Shown: positions 15,899 through 25,730, counted from the stretch's first letter. The stretch is 64,000 nucleotides of DNA from Aeromicrobium ginsengisoli (GCF_004134905.2 NZ_SDPQ02000002.1:1178001-1242000), one strand, 5' to 3'. Numbers and translations are program-made. The notes: generated by a model not told the origin, from the letters alone.

Positions 15899-16735
15899 AT
15901 GGCTTTTCCATGGCTCAAGGGGCACGGCACGGAGAACGACTTCGTGCTGCTCCCGGACCATGACGGCACGATCCACGGCGAGCTCGAGGGTGCCTTCGTG
16001 GCCGCCCTCTGCGACCGCCGGCGCGGCATCGGCGCCGACGGTGTCATGCGTGTCATCCGCACCGAGGCGCTCGGCGAGGCGTCGGCCGGCGAGTGGTTCA
16101 TGGACTACCGCAACGCCGACGGCTCGGTCAGCGAGATGTGCGGCAACGGCATCCGGGTGTTCGCGCTGCACCTTGTGCAGCAAGGCCTCGTCGACCCCGC
16201 GGAGCCGATCGTCGTCGGCACGCGCGGCGGCGACAAGACGATCACCTGTGACCCTTCGACAGGCTCAGGGACCATGTCGTTCAGCGTCGACATGGGCACG
16301 CCCGAGGTGCTCGGCGTCTCCAAGGTCAGCGCGGCCGGGAACACCTGGGAGGCGCAGGATGTTCGTACAGGCAACCCCCATGCCGTTGCCTTCGTCGACC
16401 AGCTGGACGACGCCGGCAGCCTGCTGACCCAACCTGACTACGACGCGTCGGTCTATCCCGAAGGCGTCAACGTCGAGTTCGTGGTCCGCCAGGGCGAGCG
16501 CCACGTCGCGATGCGTGTGCACGAGCGAGGCTCGGGGGAGACGCGTTCCTGTGGCACCGGAGCCTGCGCCGTCGCCGTGGCGACAGCCGTGGCCGACGGC
16601 GCCGACCGGCCGACCACCTACCGGATCGACGTGCCCGGCGGCACGCTGCACGTCACCTGGAACGCCGACAACCACATCGTGCTCACCGGCCCTGCCGAGA
16701 TCGTCGCGCAGGGCACCATGGATTGGATTGCATGA
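15899..16735 (+). CDS. dapF: Diaminopimelate epimerase DapF
   Basis: 278 residues. DapF converts LL- to meso-diaminopimelate for lysine and peptidoglycan synthesis. Both catalytic cysteines are seen, C81 in EMCGNGIR and C218 in SCGTGACAV, in the two pseudo-symmetric halves. The frame ends in an ATGA overlap with hflX, so the two are co-translated. Odd feature: residues ~118-124 are encoded by a palindrome (16252-16270) of the same family as one found in a kinase gene at 52.6 kb and between genes at 57.6 kb; it gives a short DPSTGSG loop in the first half. Confidence 0.97.
   Translation: MAFPWLKGHGTENDFVLLPDHDGTIHGELEGAFVAALCDRRRGIGADGVMRVIRTEALGEASAGEWFMDYRNADGSVSEMCGNGIRVFALHLVQQGLVDPAEPIVVGTRGGDKTITCDPSTGSGTMSFSVDMGTPEVLGVSKVSAAGNTWEAQDVRTGNPHAVAFVDQLDDAGSLLTQPDYDASVYPEGVNVEFVVRQGERHVAMRVHERGSGETRSCGTGACAVAVATAVADGADRPTTYRIDVPGGTLHVTWNADNHIVLTGPAEIVAQGTMDWIA
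16252..16270. repeat. CCCTTCGACAGGCTCAGGG palindromic element inside dapF
   Basis: A 19-bp element with CCCT/AGGG arms around TCGACAGGCTC. Copies of the same core (TCGACAGGCTCA or its complement) occur at 52641-52663 and 57596-57643. In dapF it is kept in frame and codes for a surface loop. Confidence 0.6.
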
Positions 16736-18114
16736 CCGAACACATGGGCAGCACCGAGGGCCTGGAGCTCGAGGAGCGCAACTCACTGCGGCGCGTCGCC
16801 AACCTGCGCACCGAGCTCGAGGACATCACCGAGGTCGAATACCGCCAGCTCCGTCTGGAGCGCGTCGTCCTCGTCGGCGTATGGACCGAGGGCACCGCTG
16901 AGGACGCCGACAACTCGCTCGCCGAGCTCAAGCTGCTCGCCGAGACGGCCGGCTCCGAGGTGCTGGACGCCCTGATCCAGCGCCGGCAGAAGCCCGACCC
17001 CGCGACCTACATCGGCAGCGGCAAGGTCGAGGACCTGCGCGCCGCCGTCGTCGCGACCGGCGCCGACACGATCATCTGCGACGGCGCGCTCGCCCCGAGC
17101 CAGCTGCGCAACCTCGAGGACCGCTGCAAGGTCAAGGTCGTCGACCGCACCGCGCTGATCCTCGACATCTTCGCCCAACACGCCAAGTCCAAAGAGGGCA
17201 AGGCCCAGGTCGAGCTCGCCCAGCTGCAGTACCAGACCCAGCGCCTCCGCGGCTGGGGCGGCAACCTGTCCCGTCAGGCCGGTGGCCAGGCCGCCGGTGG
17301 CGAGGGCATCGGTGGCCGTGGCCCCGGTGAGACCAAGCTCGAGACCGACCGCCGCCGCATCCAGATGAAGATGACCAAGCTGCGTCGCGAGCTCAAGGAG
17401 CTGGGCAAGGCCCGCGAGACCAAGAAGGCCAACCGCAAGCGCCACGAGATCCCGTCGGTGTCGATCGCCGGCTACACCAACGCCGGCAAGTCGAGCCTGC
17501 TCAACCGGCTGACCGACGCCGGCGTGCTGGTCGAGGACGCGCTGTTCGCGACGCTTGATCCGACCACCCGTCGCACGCAGACCTCCGACGGCCGCGTCTA
17601 CACGATGTCCGACACCGTCGGGTTCGTCCGCAACCTGCCGCACCAGCTCGTCGAGGCGTTCCGCTCGACGCTGGAGGAGATCGCCGAGTCCGACCTGATC
17701 CTGCACGTCGTCGACGGCTCGCACCCCGATCCCGGTGGGCAGATCGCGGCCGTACGCAGCGTGCTCGCAGACGTCGACGCCCTCGACGTCCCCGAGATCA
17801 TCGTGATCAACAAGGCCGACACCGCCGATCCGCTCGTCATCAAGAACCTGCTGGCTCGCGAGCCGCACGCCGTCGTGGTCAGCGCCCGCACCGGCGAGGG
17901 CATTGACGAACTGCTCAGCGCGATCGAGGCCGACCTTCCGCAGCCCGCGACCCATGTGGACGTCCTGCTGCCCTACGCCCGAGGCGACCTGCTCAACCAG
18001 ATCCACACGCAGGGCGAGATCGAGTCGCTCGACCACGAGTCGGATGGCACGCACGTCGTCGCCCGGGTCCATGGCCATCTGGCCGCGGAGCTGGCCGATT
18101 ACGCGGTGAAGTAG
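16732..18114 (+). CDS. hflX: GTPase HflX
   Basis: 460 residues from the ATG that overlaps the dapF stop. HflX binds 50S subunits and splits stalled ribosomes. The N-terminal domain (YIGSGKVEDL, ~85-95; IICDGALAPSQLRNLED) and the coiled-coil region with the Gly-rich GGEGIGGRGPGETKLETDRR (~185-204) are typical. The G domain has G1 GYTNAGKS (247-254), G2/G3 with DTVGFVRNLPHQLVEAF and G4 NKAD. The last ~90 residues form the C-terminal domain. dapF-hflX order is common in actinobacteria. Confidence 0.96.
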   Translation: MTEHMGSTEGLELEERNSLRRVANLRTELEDITEVEYRQLRLERVVLVGVWTEGTAEDADNSLAELKLLAETAGSEVLDALIQRRQKPDPATYIGSGKVEDLRAAVVATGADTIICDGALAPSQLRNLEDRCKVKVVDRTALILDIFAQHAKSKEGKAQVELAQLQYQTQRLRGWGGNLSRQAGGQAAGGEGIGGRGPGETKLETDRRRIQMKMTKLRRELKELGKARETKKANRKRHEIPSVSIAGYTNAGKSSLLNRLTDAGVLVEDALFATLDPTTRRTQTSDGRVYTMSDTVGFVRNLPHQLVEAFRSTLEEIAESDLILHVVDGSHPDPGGQIAAVRSVLADVDALDVPEIIVINKADTADPLVIKNLLAREPHAVVVSARTGEGIDELLSAIEADLPQPATHVDVLLPYARGDLLNQIHTQGEIESLDHESDGTHVVARVHGHLAAELADYAVK

Positions 18115-18229
18115 GAACGTCACCTTGTCGGGCCAACCCGCGTCCCGACGCACTCGTCAGCGCGGCGGCCTCCCGCACCTTGTGGATGCAGGTCGCGGGG
18201 ATGGGTCACCTCACGACTAGCCTTGCGAC

Positions 18230-20179
18230 ATGCCCTCCACGCCCGACGTACGCGCGGTCCTGCATGCCGCCGTCGAGGCCGTCGGGGGAGAGGACCGGCC
18301 GGGCCAGATCGAGATGGCCGAGGCGGTGCAGCATGCCCTCGAGAGCGGCGAGCACCTGCTGGTCCAGGCCGGCACCGGCACCGGCAAGTCGCTCGGCTAC
18401 CTCGTGCCCAGCCTGTTGCACGGCAAGCGCGTTGTCGTGGCGACCGCGACGCTCAACCTCCAGCACCAGCTCGTCGAGCGCGACATCCCGGCACTCAAGG
18501 ACGCCGCACGCGCCACCCTCGACGTCGTCCCCCATCACGCCGTCGTCAAGGGGCGCAGCAACTACGCCTGCCTGCACCGCGTACGCGAAGGCGCTCCGGA
18601 CGACCAGGGCACGCTGGTGGACGTACCCGAGGGATCGCTCGGTGCCGAGGTGCTCGAGCTGCGCGAGTGGGCCGAGGAACAGGCCAAGGGCTCTCATCTG
18701 GGTGACCGCGACGCCGCCCCCGCCCACACCGAGCGCGCGTGGCGGCAGGTCAGCGTCAACCACCGCGAGTGCCTCGGCGCCTCGCGCTGCGCCCATGCCC
18801 TCGAGTGCTTCGCCGAGCGGGCCCGTGAGGACGCGCACACCGCCCAGGTGGTCGTCACCAACCACGCGCTGCTGGCGATCGACGCGATCGACGGCGTGCC
18901 GATGCTCCCGGAGTACGACGCCGTGATCGTCGACGAGGCGCACGAGCTGGCCGCCCGCGTGACCCAGGCATCGACCGACGAGCTCGATCCCGTCGTGGTC
19001 GAGCGGGCCGCCCGACGGGCGCGTGCGCAGGTCGACGGCAAGGAGGCCGACGACCTGACCGACGCCTCCGATGCCCTCGCGGACGTGCTGGCCCGCACCG
19101 CGGAGGGGCGCATCGACGACCCGCCGCAGCCGCTGCAGGAGGTCCTGGCATTCGTACGCGACACCGCTCGCGCCTGCCTCTCGGCATTCCCCAAGGACAA
19201 GGACAAGGGTGAGCCCGATGCTGCGCGGCAGCAGGCCCGTGGCATGGTCGACGACATCCGCAAGATCGCCGAGCGCATGGCCGCCAAGGGCGAGACCGAG
19301 GTGCTGTGGATGAGTGACAACCGCGGCAACAAGCAGCTCCACATCGCGCCGATCGACGTGTCGGCGAGCCTGCGCGACAAGCTCTTCGCCGACAAGACCG
19401 TCGTGTTGACGAGCGCGACGCTCAAGCTCGGCGGTGGATTCGACCCGGTGGCGCGCTCACTGGGACTCGCGCCGGGCGACGACTCCTGGAGCTCGCTCGA
19501 CGTCGGCTCGCCGTTCGACTACCGCAAGCAGGGCATGCTCTACGTCGCTCGCGACCTGCCGCTGCCGGGGCGCGATGGCCTCGAGGAGGCGCAGCTCGCC
19601 GAGATCGCCGCGCTGGTCGAGGCCGCGGGCGGACGTACGCTCGGCTTGTTCTCCTCGCGCCGCGCTGCCGAGAAGGCCGCCGAAGAGGTACGCACGCGGT
19701 TGCCCGACATCGACATCTGGTGCCAGGGCGATGCCCAGCTGCCCGAGCTCGCCCGCCGCTTCGCCGAGACACCCAGCACGTGCTTGTTCGGCACGCTCAG
19801 CCTCTGGCAGGGCGTCGACCTGCCGGGCGACACGTGCCAGCTGGTGATCATCGACCGCGTGCCGTTCCCTCGGCCCGACGATCCGCTGATGAGCGCGCGC
19901 CAACGTCTCGTCGAGAAGCGCGGAGGCAACGGGTTCATGAGCGTCGCCGCCAGCCACGCCGCACTGTTGCTGGCCCAGGGGACCGGTCGCCTGATCCGCC
20001 GGGCCACGGACAAGGGCGTCGTGGCGATCCTCGACCCGCGCATCGTCACAGCGCGCTACGGCTCGTTCCTGGCCGCCTCGTTGCCCGACATGTGGCGTAC
20101 GACCGAGCGCGAGGTCGCGCTGGCCGCGTTGCGCCGTCTGGACGACGCGGCGAATGCAGTCAGCACCCCTGAAGTTTGA
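18230..20179 (+). CDS. DinG-type (XPD-like) ATP-dependent DNA helicase
   Basis: 649 residues. It is a superfamily 2 helicase of the XPD/DinG group: Walker A GTGTGKS (48-54), DEAH box (VDEAH, ~231-236), the 4Fe-4S cluster cysteines C114, C181, C187 and C193 between them, and motifs V/VI near the C-terminus (SLWQGVDLPG; QGTGRLIRR). DinG helicases unwind 5'-3' and resolve R-loops and forked DNA. In actinobacteria this gene sits between hflX and lexA, as here. It lies 115 bp after hflX; I see no LexA box directly in front of it. The 3' end runs into the leader of the secreted protein gene at 20226 with 46 bp between. Confidence 0.93.
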   Translation: MPSTPDVRAVLHAAVEAVGGEDRPGQIEMAEAVQHALESGEHLLVQAGTGTGKSLGYLVPSLLHGKRVVVATATLNLQHQLVERDIPALKDAARATLDVVPHHAVVKGRSNYACLHRVREGAPDDQGTLVDVPEGSLGAEVLELREWAEEQAKGSHLGDRDAAPAHTERAWRQVSVNHRECLGASRCAHALECFAERAREDAHTAQVVVTNHALLAIDAIDGVPMLPEYDAVIVDEAHELAARVTQASTDELDPVVVERAARRARAQVDGKEADDLTDASDALADVLARTAEGRIDDPPQPLQEVLAFVRDTARACLSAFPKDKDKGEPDAARQQARGMVDDIRKIAERMAAKGETEVLWMSDNRGNKQLHIAPIDVSASLRDKLFADKTVVLTSATLKLGGGFDPVARSLGLAPGDDSWSSLDVGSPFDYRKQGMLYVARDLPLPGRDGLEEAQLAEIAALVEAAGGRTLGLFSSRRAAEKAAEEVRTRLPDIDIWCQGDAQLPELARRFAETPSTCLFGTLSLWQGVDLPGDTCQLVIIDRVPFPRPDDPLMSARQRLVEKRGGNGFMSVAASHAALLLAQGTGRLIRRATDKGVVAILDPRIVTARYGSFLAASLPDMWRTTEREVALAALRRLDDAANAVSTPEV

Positions 20180-20225
20180 TAACCTGTCGCAGATTCTCTC
20201 CATTCGCCGACGTCCCGGGGATTCC

Positions 20226-22154
20226 ATGAAACTGCGCCTCACTGCCATGCTTCTCGCCGTCCCGGCGGTGATTTCTGGGCTCCTCGTGGCGATTCCAGCA
20301 GCGGACGCCCTGACCTATGACGCGGCCGTGCCGACGCGCAACATCGCGATCTCCACGAGCGGGCTCGGCAAGGTGACGGTGCAGTGCTTCGCGTCCACGA
20401 CGTGCAAGGGCAAGCTGAGCTTCACCAACGCCAGCACGCGCGTCCGTGACTACAGTGTTCCGGCGCACTCGTCCCGCACGATGCAGGTGGCCGTACGCAC
20501 GACCGAGGCGGCCTACCCCTATGCGTCCAACGGCGGCATCAAGCGCGGCGACGTCTACTACAAGGACGCCGTCCTCGTGGTCAACCAGGACTACCCCCGC
20601 AACAAGACCCGCACCTACAACGTCCAGACCGAGACGCTCCTGACCGCCCAGCAGATCACCGGCGTGGTCCAGGGCCCGGTCGGGCACGAGGCCACCGACG
20701 TCAAGGTGGAGCTGGTGCGCGGCCTGCGCGGCGGCAACACCGAGGTCGTGCGCAGCGCTGACATCCCCGACGGTGGCGGCACCTACACGTTCACGGTCGG
20801 ACTCGGCTCCAACAACGCGCCGTCGGGCGCCTACAAGGTGCGCATCAGCGGCCTCGTGGCCAACGCCGATCACGGCACCACGCGCAGCTGGTACTGGCGA
20901 GGCAGCGACGGCAGCACGACCGGCGGTGGTGGTCGCTACCTCGACGAGGGCAGCACGGTGCGCGCCACCAAGATGGGCGACTTCAACGCCAACTTCCTCT
21001 ACGGGTCGATCACCGGCAGCGTGACCAACAGCATCCCACCCAACGGGCGCGTGGACATCACGGTTGCGGCACCGCCGCGGACCTACTCGTCCAACTCCAA
21101 GACCCGGCGTGAGTACGACTTCCCCTACTGCGGCAACGTCTACGGCACGACCGACGCCGCGAGCGGTGGCACCTACCGCGTCGACTTCCTGCCGCTCTAC
21201 ACCGGCACCAAGCGCTACATGGTCCGCACGTCCTACGGCTCGGTCGAGAACTGGAACCCGCTGTCATCGTCCAACACGGCTTACGGCAGCTGCCTCGACG
21301 TCATGAACTACGAGCGCTCGACGACCAACCTGATCGCCTTCAATGGCAGCACGACGATCGACTACGACGTCCGCCTCCGCCGCGGGCTGCAGGACCTCTA
21401 CGTCAACAGCGCCTTCAGCGGCTTCAGCAGCACGGTCGCCGGCGACCGCCAGATCACGATCCGCGAGAAGGTGCCGGGCCTCCCGGTGCTGTCCGCGCCG
21501 GTCGTCGCACGCGGCACCACCAACAGCAACGGCAACGGCACGATCCAGAACCTCATGCCCGGCAAGTACTGGGTCGAGGTCGGCCGCCGCACGAACTGCT
21601 CGGCCTGGTATCCCAGCGTCTACCCGGACAACAACGCCTACTTCAGCGGCGCTGACCGTGGCGCCGAGCGCTGGAAGACCGTCGCCGGCGCGGCTGCCGA
21701 GTACCAGAAGTCGTACGACATGGGCTACGTCAAGCGGACCCCGCCCAGCGGCTACAAGGGCTGGATGTACCGCGGCTACTGCAAGGCGCTCGGCACGGGC
21801 ACCTACAACAACACCGTGAGCATCACCTCGATGGATGCGGGCACGACCACCGAGGTCACCAGCACGATCCACAAGGGCGCGGTCGTCAAGGGCCATGTCA
21901 AGCGGGCCGGCGGCAAGACCAACAAGGAGATGATGGTGCGGCTGTCGTCCTCTGACGGCAAGCGCGTCATCCGCACCGATCTGACCGACAGCAGCGGCAA
22001 CTTCTACGTGGCCGGTCTGCCGTCGGGCACGTGGACGATCTCGGTCAACTCAGACTCGTGGCGAGGCATCGGGCGTACGTTCACCGGCAAGCACACGATC
22101 AGCGTCACGTCGGGCCACACCTACAGCGCCGGCACCCTCTACTTCAAGGGGTGA
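20226..22154 (+). CDS. Large secreted protein with carboxypeptidase-regulatory-like repeats
   Basis: 642 residues with a signal peptide (cleavage near AADALT, residue ~27). The mature part is rich in Thr, Ser, Gly, Asn and Tyr and predicted to be mostly beta. Several segments have the pattern of Ig-like/CarboxypepD_reg domains, e.g. ITGVVQGPVGHEATDVKVEL (~148-167) and GAVVKGHVKRAGGKTNKEMM (~557-576), each followed by a YTF or FYVAGLPSGTW block, the usual GxYxxxxLxxGxY ending. No enzyme motif or sortase signal is seen; the chain ends in YFKG. It could be an adhesin or a cell-wall-associated protein. It stands alone after the helicase gene and before galE (25 bp gap), and so may be co-transcribed with galE. 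Confidence 0.75.
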   Translation: MKLRLTAMLLAVPAVISGLLVAIPAADALTYDAAVPTRNIAISTSGLGKVTVQCFASTTCKGKLSFTNASTRVRDYSVPAHSSRTMQVAVRTTEAAYPYASNGGIKRGDVYYKDAVLVVNQDYPRNKTRTYNVQTETLLTAQQITGVVQGPVGHEATDVKVELVRGLRGGNTEVVRSADIPDGGGTYTFTVGLGSNNAPSGAYKVRISGLVANADHGTTRSWYWRGSDGSTTGGGGRYLDEGSTVRATKMGDFNANFLYGSITGSVTNSIPPNGRVDITVAAPPRTYSSNSKTRREYDFPYCGNVYGTTDAASGGTYRVDFLPLYTGTKRYMVRTSYGSVENWNPLSSSNTAYGSCLDVMNYERSTTNLIAFNGSTTIDYDVRLRRGLQDLYVNSAFSGFSSTVAGDRQITIREKVPGLPVLSAPVVARGTTNSNGNGTIQNLMPGKYWVEVGRRTNCSAWYPSVYPDNNAYFSGADRGAERWKTVAGAAAEYQKSYDMGYVKRTPPSGYKGWMYRGYCKALGTGTYNNTVSITSMDAGTTTEVTSTIHKGAVVKGHVKRAGGKTNKEMMVRLSSSDGKRVIRTDLTDSSGNFYVAGLPSGTWTISVNSDSWRGIGRTFTGKHTISVTSGHTYSAGTLYFKG

Positions 22155-22179
22155 CCGGGGCTCTGACAGGCTGGTCGTC

Positions 22180-23145
22180 ATGACCGTTCTCGTCACCGGC
22201 GGTGCCGGCTATATCGGCTCGCACATCGTCCGCGCCTTCCGGCTTGCCGGGCTCGACTGCATCGTCGTCGACGACCTCTCGAGCGGCCATCGTGAGTTCG
22301 TGCCGGACGGGGTCGAGTTCATCGACACCAACATCCTCGACAGCACGCTCGTCGCCAAGGCGATGGTCGAGCACGAGGTCGAGGCGGTCGTGCACCTCGC
22401 CGGGTTCAAGTACGCCGGCGTGTCCGTCCAGCGGCCGCTGCACACGTACGAGCAGAACGTCCAAGGGACCGTCAGCCTGCTGCAGGCGATGCATGAGGCC
22501 GACGTCGACAAGATCGTGTTCTCGTCCAGCGCCGCGGTCTACGGCACGCCTGACGTCGACATCGTGACCGAGGCGACCGCGACGGCGCCGGAGTCGCCCT
22601 ACGGCGAGAGCAAGCTGATCGGCGAGTGGCTGCTGCGTGACGCGGCCCGTGCGTTCCCGATGCATCACACGTCGCTGCGCTACTTCAACGTCGTCGGCTC
22701 GGCCGTGCCCGACCTCTACGACACGAGCCCGCACAACCTCTTCCCACTGGTCATCGAGGCGCTGCTCGAGGGCCGTACCCCACGGATCTTCGGCGATGAC
22801 TACCCGACACCGGACGGCACATGCGTTCGCGACTACATCCACGTCGCCGACCTCGCCGATGCCCATGTGGTCGCCGCCCAGAAGCTGCTCGCCGGCACCC
22901 AGCTCGAGCCGGTCTACAACCTCGGCAGCGGTGACGGCGTCTCGGTGCGGGAGATCATGACGGCGGTCGCCGACGCGACCGGCATCGAGTTCGAGCCGGA
23001 GATCAGCGATCGCCGCCCCGGCGATCCCGCCCGCATCGTCGCGTCGGGTGAGCTCGCCGCGCGAGATCTCGACTGGGCCATGCGCCACTCGCTGGCCGAC
23101 ATGGTCAGCAGCGCCTGGAACGCCCGCCAGAACCACCCAGTCTGA
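22180..23145 (+). CDS. galE: UDP-glucose 4-epimerase GalE
   Basis: 321 residues of an extended SDR. NAD-binding GGAGYIGSH (7-15), catalytic S115-S117 region (FSSSAAVYG), Y141 and K145 in SPYGESK. The order HLAGFKYAGVSVQRPLHTYE and the C-terminal RRPGDPARIVAS block are those of GalE, which interconverts UDP-glucose and UDP-galactose. The protein is a little shorter than the E. coli enzyme (338), as is normal for actinobacterial forms. ATG start, 25 bp after the secreted-protein gene; a shared transcript with that gene is possible. Confidence 0.93.
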   Translation: MTVLVTGGAGYIGSHIVRAFRLAGLDCIVVDDLSSGHREFVPDGVEFIDTNILDSTLVAKAMVEHEVEAVVHLAGFKYAGVSVQRPLHTYEQNVQGTVSLLQAMHEADVDKIVFSSSAAVYGTPDVDIVTEATATAPESPYGESKLIGEWLLRDAARAFPMHHTSLRYFNVVGSAVPDLYDTSPHNLFPLVIEALLEGRTPRIFGDDYPTPDGTCVRDYIHVADLADAHVVAAQKLLAGTQLEPVYNLGSGDGVSVREIMTAVADATGIEFEPEISDRRPGDPARIVASGELAARDLDWAMRHSLADMVSSAWNARQNHPV

Positions 23146-23156
23146 CGGGCCGCTCC

Positions 23157-24761
23157 TCAGGGCAGGTAGTACGTCGGGTTGGGCAGCTTGTACGCCTTGC
23201 CGTGCCCGCCGATCAGGTCGCTGAACTGGTCACCGAAGTTGGCGACGATGTCGTAGCCGCCACCGCTGGGCGACTCGACGTGCGCCCGGGTCTGTGACTT
23301 GTACTCGATCGTCGTGCACTTGGCGGTCGCGCAGGTGACGTAGGACGGCTGCTGCGACGAGCCGACGCCTGTCCACTTGGTGTAGTAGTTGGCGGCGGTG
23401 AAGCCCTGGTAGCCGACCTTCTGGAGGTTCGCGATCGTCGCGGCCTTCTGGTTGTCGTTGCGCCCGGTCAGGCCGATGATCGTGCAGCCGGCCTTGTCGG
23501 CGGCGTTGACGAACGAGACCATCGACGGGGTGGCCGGGAACTTCTGGCCCTGCACGTAGACGTCCTGCAGGGCCGGGTCGAACGTGAAGTGCATCCCGGC
23601 GACCTCCATGTCGTACGTCCACAGGGTCGTGTCGTCGGCGTCCAGGACGATCGCCGGCTTGGTGTGGTGCTTGACGCCGGCGCGGCACTGCGCCAGCACC
23701 GACGGAGCGAACGAGTGGGTGAGCTTCGCCATCTCGCGGATGTAGGGCGAGCTCTCCTTGTCGGCGATACCGGTGCCGGGGTCGCCGTAGTAGGCGTAGA
23801 TCGTGCTCTTGACCGAGTCGATGTTGGGAATGCCCTCGCCGTCGCCCTTGAGCCCGCTGGACCCGTCCGGCTTCATGGTGAAGTGCGTACGCGGCGAGAG
23901 CTCCGGCTCGTGGACGCCCGGCAGGTCGGCGGACGGCAGGTAGTAGGTCGGGTTGGGCAGCTTGAGCGTGCTGTCGGCGTAGCCGCCCTGGAGGTCGGAC
24001 CACTGGTCGCCGACGTTGAGCGTGATGTCGTAGCCGAGCGACTCGATGTGCTTGCGGGTGCCGGCCTTGTACTCGACCGTCGTGCACTTGGCGGTCGCGC
24101 ACGTGATGTAGGACGGCTGCTGGGAGCTGCCCGTGCCGGTCCACTTGGTGTAGAAGCGGTCGGCCGTGAACGCGTCGTAGCCGACCTTGTCGAGGTTGCC
24201 GAGCGTCGCGGCCTTCTGGTTGTCGTTGCGACCGGTGAGGCCGAAGATCGTGTAGCCGATGTCGGCTGCCTTGTCGACGAAGCCCACCATCGCGGGGGTT
24301 GCGGGGAACTTCTGGCCCTGCACATAGACGTCCTGCAGGGCGGGGTCGAACGTGAAGTGCATCCCGGCGACTTCCATGTCGTACGTCCACAGGGTCGTGT
24401 CGTCGGCGTCGAACACGATCGCCGGCTTCTTCCCCTGCTTGATCTCGCGGTCATACGTGGACTGCAGGTTCTTGGTGGCTCGCTTGACGATGCGATCCAT
24501 CTCGGAGATGTAGGGCGAGCTCTCCTTGTTGGCGATGCCCGTGCCGGGGTCGCCGTAGTAGGCGGCGATCGTCTTCTTGACGGAGTCGATGTTGGGGATG
24601 CCGGCACCGTCGGCCCTGAGTCCGCTGGAGCCGTCGGGCTTCATCACGAAGTGCGTACGAGGGCTCAACTGATGGTCGGTGCCCTTGGCCTGGGCGGCGC
24701 CGCCGACCAGGACGAGTGAGCTGGTGATGGCGATGGCCGTGAGCGTACGAGTCGTGAACAT
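23157..24761 (-). CDS. Secreted acid phosphatase with two tandem HAD-IIIB domains
   Basis: 534 residues with a signal peptide (cut after AAQA, ~residue 25). Two copies of a class B-like HAD acid phosphatase domain follow: repeat 1 from ~32 to 280 and repeat 2 from ~288 to 534, both starting LSPRTHF. Each keeps the HAD set: DADDTTLW (D118/D120 and about D374/D376), the Thr of LTGRNDNQKAAT, and the late Asp pair (GDQWSDL; GDQFSDL). So both units should be active. Such enzymes remove phosphate from nucleotides and other monoesters outside the cell. The two DNA halves are nearly identical over long stretches with a 768 bp offset, which points to a recent internal duplication or gene conversion. 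Convergent with galE. Confidence 0.9.
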   Translation of the reverse strand: MFTTRTLTAIAITSSLVLVGGAAQAKGTDHQLSPRTHFVMKPDGSSGLRADGAGIPNIDSVKKTIAAYYGDPGTGIANKESSPYISEMDRIVKRATKNLQSTYDREIKQGKKPAIVFDADDTTLWTYDMEVAGMHFTFDPALQDVYVQGQKFPATPAMVGFVDKAADIGYTIFGLTGRNDNQKAATLGNLDKVGYDAFTADRFYTKWTGTGSSQQPSYITCATAKCTTVEYKAGTRKHIESLGYDITLNVGDQWSDLQGGYADSTLKLPNPTYYLPSADLPGVHEPELSPRTHFTMKPDGSSGLKGDGEGIPNIDSVKSTIYAYYGDPGTGIADKESSPYIREMAKLTHSFAPSVLAQCRAGVKHHTKPAIVLDADDTTLWTYDMEVAGMHFTFDPALQDVYVQGQKFPATPSMVSFVNAADKAGCTIIGLTGRNDNQKAATIANLQKVGYQGFTAANYYTKWTGVGSSQQPSYVTCATAKCTTIEYKSQTRAHVESPSGGGYDIVANFGDQFSDLIGGHGKAYKLPNPTYYLP

Positions 24762-24903
24762 GGAGCCCCCGAGGATGTGGTTGTCTGACGCAACGACGCT
24801 ACTCGGATTGCCGCCCGTCGGCGATACCCAAACGGTTAAGGACTGACTAAGACGCCGCTCCCTGAGCGGAGGGCGGTGAGTTCAAGGCTCGGTCCAGATC
24901 TCC

Positions 24904-24970
24904 GTTCCCTAAGGAGGCCGCCAGCGGCCGACTGGGGACGGGAGGCAGAGCACGCACCTCCTCAGGGAAC
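24904..24970 (-). terminator. Long hairpin downstream of lexA
   Basis: GTTCCCTAAGGAGG (24904-24917) and CCTCCTCAGGGAAC (24957-24970) pair at 13 of 14 positions; an inner small hairpin GCCGCCAGCGGC lies in the loop. It begins 5 bp after the lexA stop codon. It is the likely end of the lexA transcript and may also stop transcription coming from the other side. Confidence 0.65.
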
Positions 24971-24975
24971 GTGGG

Positions 24976-25698
24976 TCAGACGCGGCGGAGGACTGCGGTG
25001 ACGATGCCGAGGATCGAGGCGTGCGTGCCGTCGATGGGGTCGTATGCCTCGTTGTGCGGCAGCAGCCAGACGTGGCCGTCCTTGCGCTGGAACGTCTTGA
25101 CCGTGGCCTCGCCGTCGAGCAGTGCCGCGACGATGTCGCCGTTGTTGGCGGTCTGCTCCTGGCGGATCACGACGTAGTCGCCGTTGCAGATCGCCGCGTC
25201 GATCATCGAGTCGCCCGACACCTCGAGCAGGAACAGCGTGCCCTCGCCGACGAGCGACTTGGGCAGCGGGAAGATCTCCTCGACCTGCTCGGTGGCCAGG
25301 ATCGGACCACCGGCGGCGATGCGGCCGACCAGCGGGACATTGGTGGCCTGGGGGAGTGCGTCGCCGATGCCGGTCTCGTCGAACGTGCTCTCGACGGCGC
25401 TGCTCATCGAACGGCGAGCCGCCATGACGTCGGGCAGGAAGATCTCGAGCGCACGGGGCCGGTTGGGGTCACGCTTGACGTAGCCGAGCGCCTCGAGGGC
25501 GCGAAGCTGGTGGGCGACCGAAGACGTGCTGGTCAGTCCGACCGCCGCACCGATCTCGCGCATGCTGGGCGGGTAGCCCCGCTTCTCGATCTCGTCGCGC
25601 AGGAACTCGAGCACCTTGCGCTGCCGCGCGGTCAGCCCCGAGGAGTCTGCGGGCCCGTCGGGGAGCTCGGTGACGTCGGCGTTTCGGTCTTCGGTCAT
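24976..25698 (-). CDS. lexA: SOS repressor LexA
   Basis: 240 residues from the ATG at 25698 (an extension to 25734 would read through the operator). N-terminal winged helix: [39 protein letters not shown]. Auto-cleavage site A129-G130 in [10 protein letters not shown], catalytic S164 ([10 protein letters not shown]) and K201 (ATVKTF). LexA represses DNA-damage genes and is cleaved on RecA filaments. Its own box lies 33 bp upstream, so it is autoregulated, and two other LexA boxes occur in the window. Confidence 0.97.
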   Translation of the reverse strand: MTEDRNADVTELPDGPADSSGLTARQRKVLEFLRDEIEKRGYPPSMREIGAAVGLTSTSSVAHQLRALEALGYVKRDPNRPRALEIFLPDVMAARRSMSSAVESTFDETGIGDALPQATNVPLVGRIAAGGPILATEQVEEIFPLPKSLVGEGTLFLLEVSGDSMIDAAICNGDYVVIRQEQTANNGDIVAALLDGEATVKTFQRKDGHVWLLPHNEAYDPIDGTHASILGIVTAVLRRV

Positions 25699-25730
25699 GC
25701 CGGAAGGGTAACCCGGAACACAGGGCCAGT

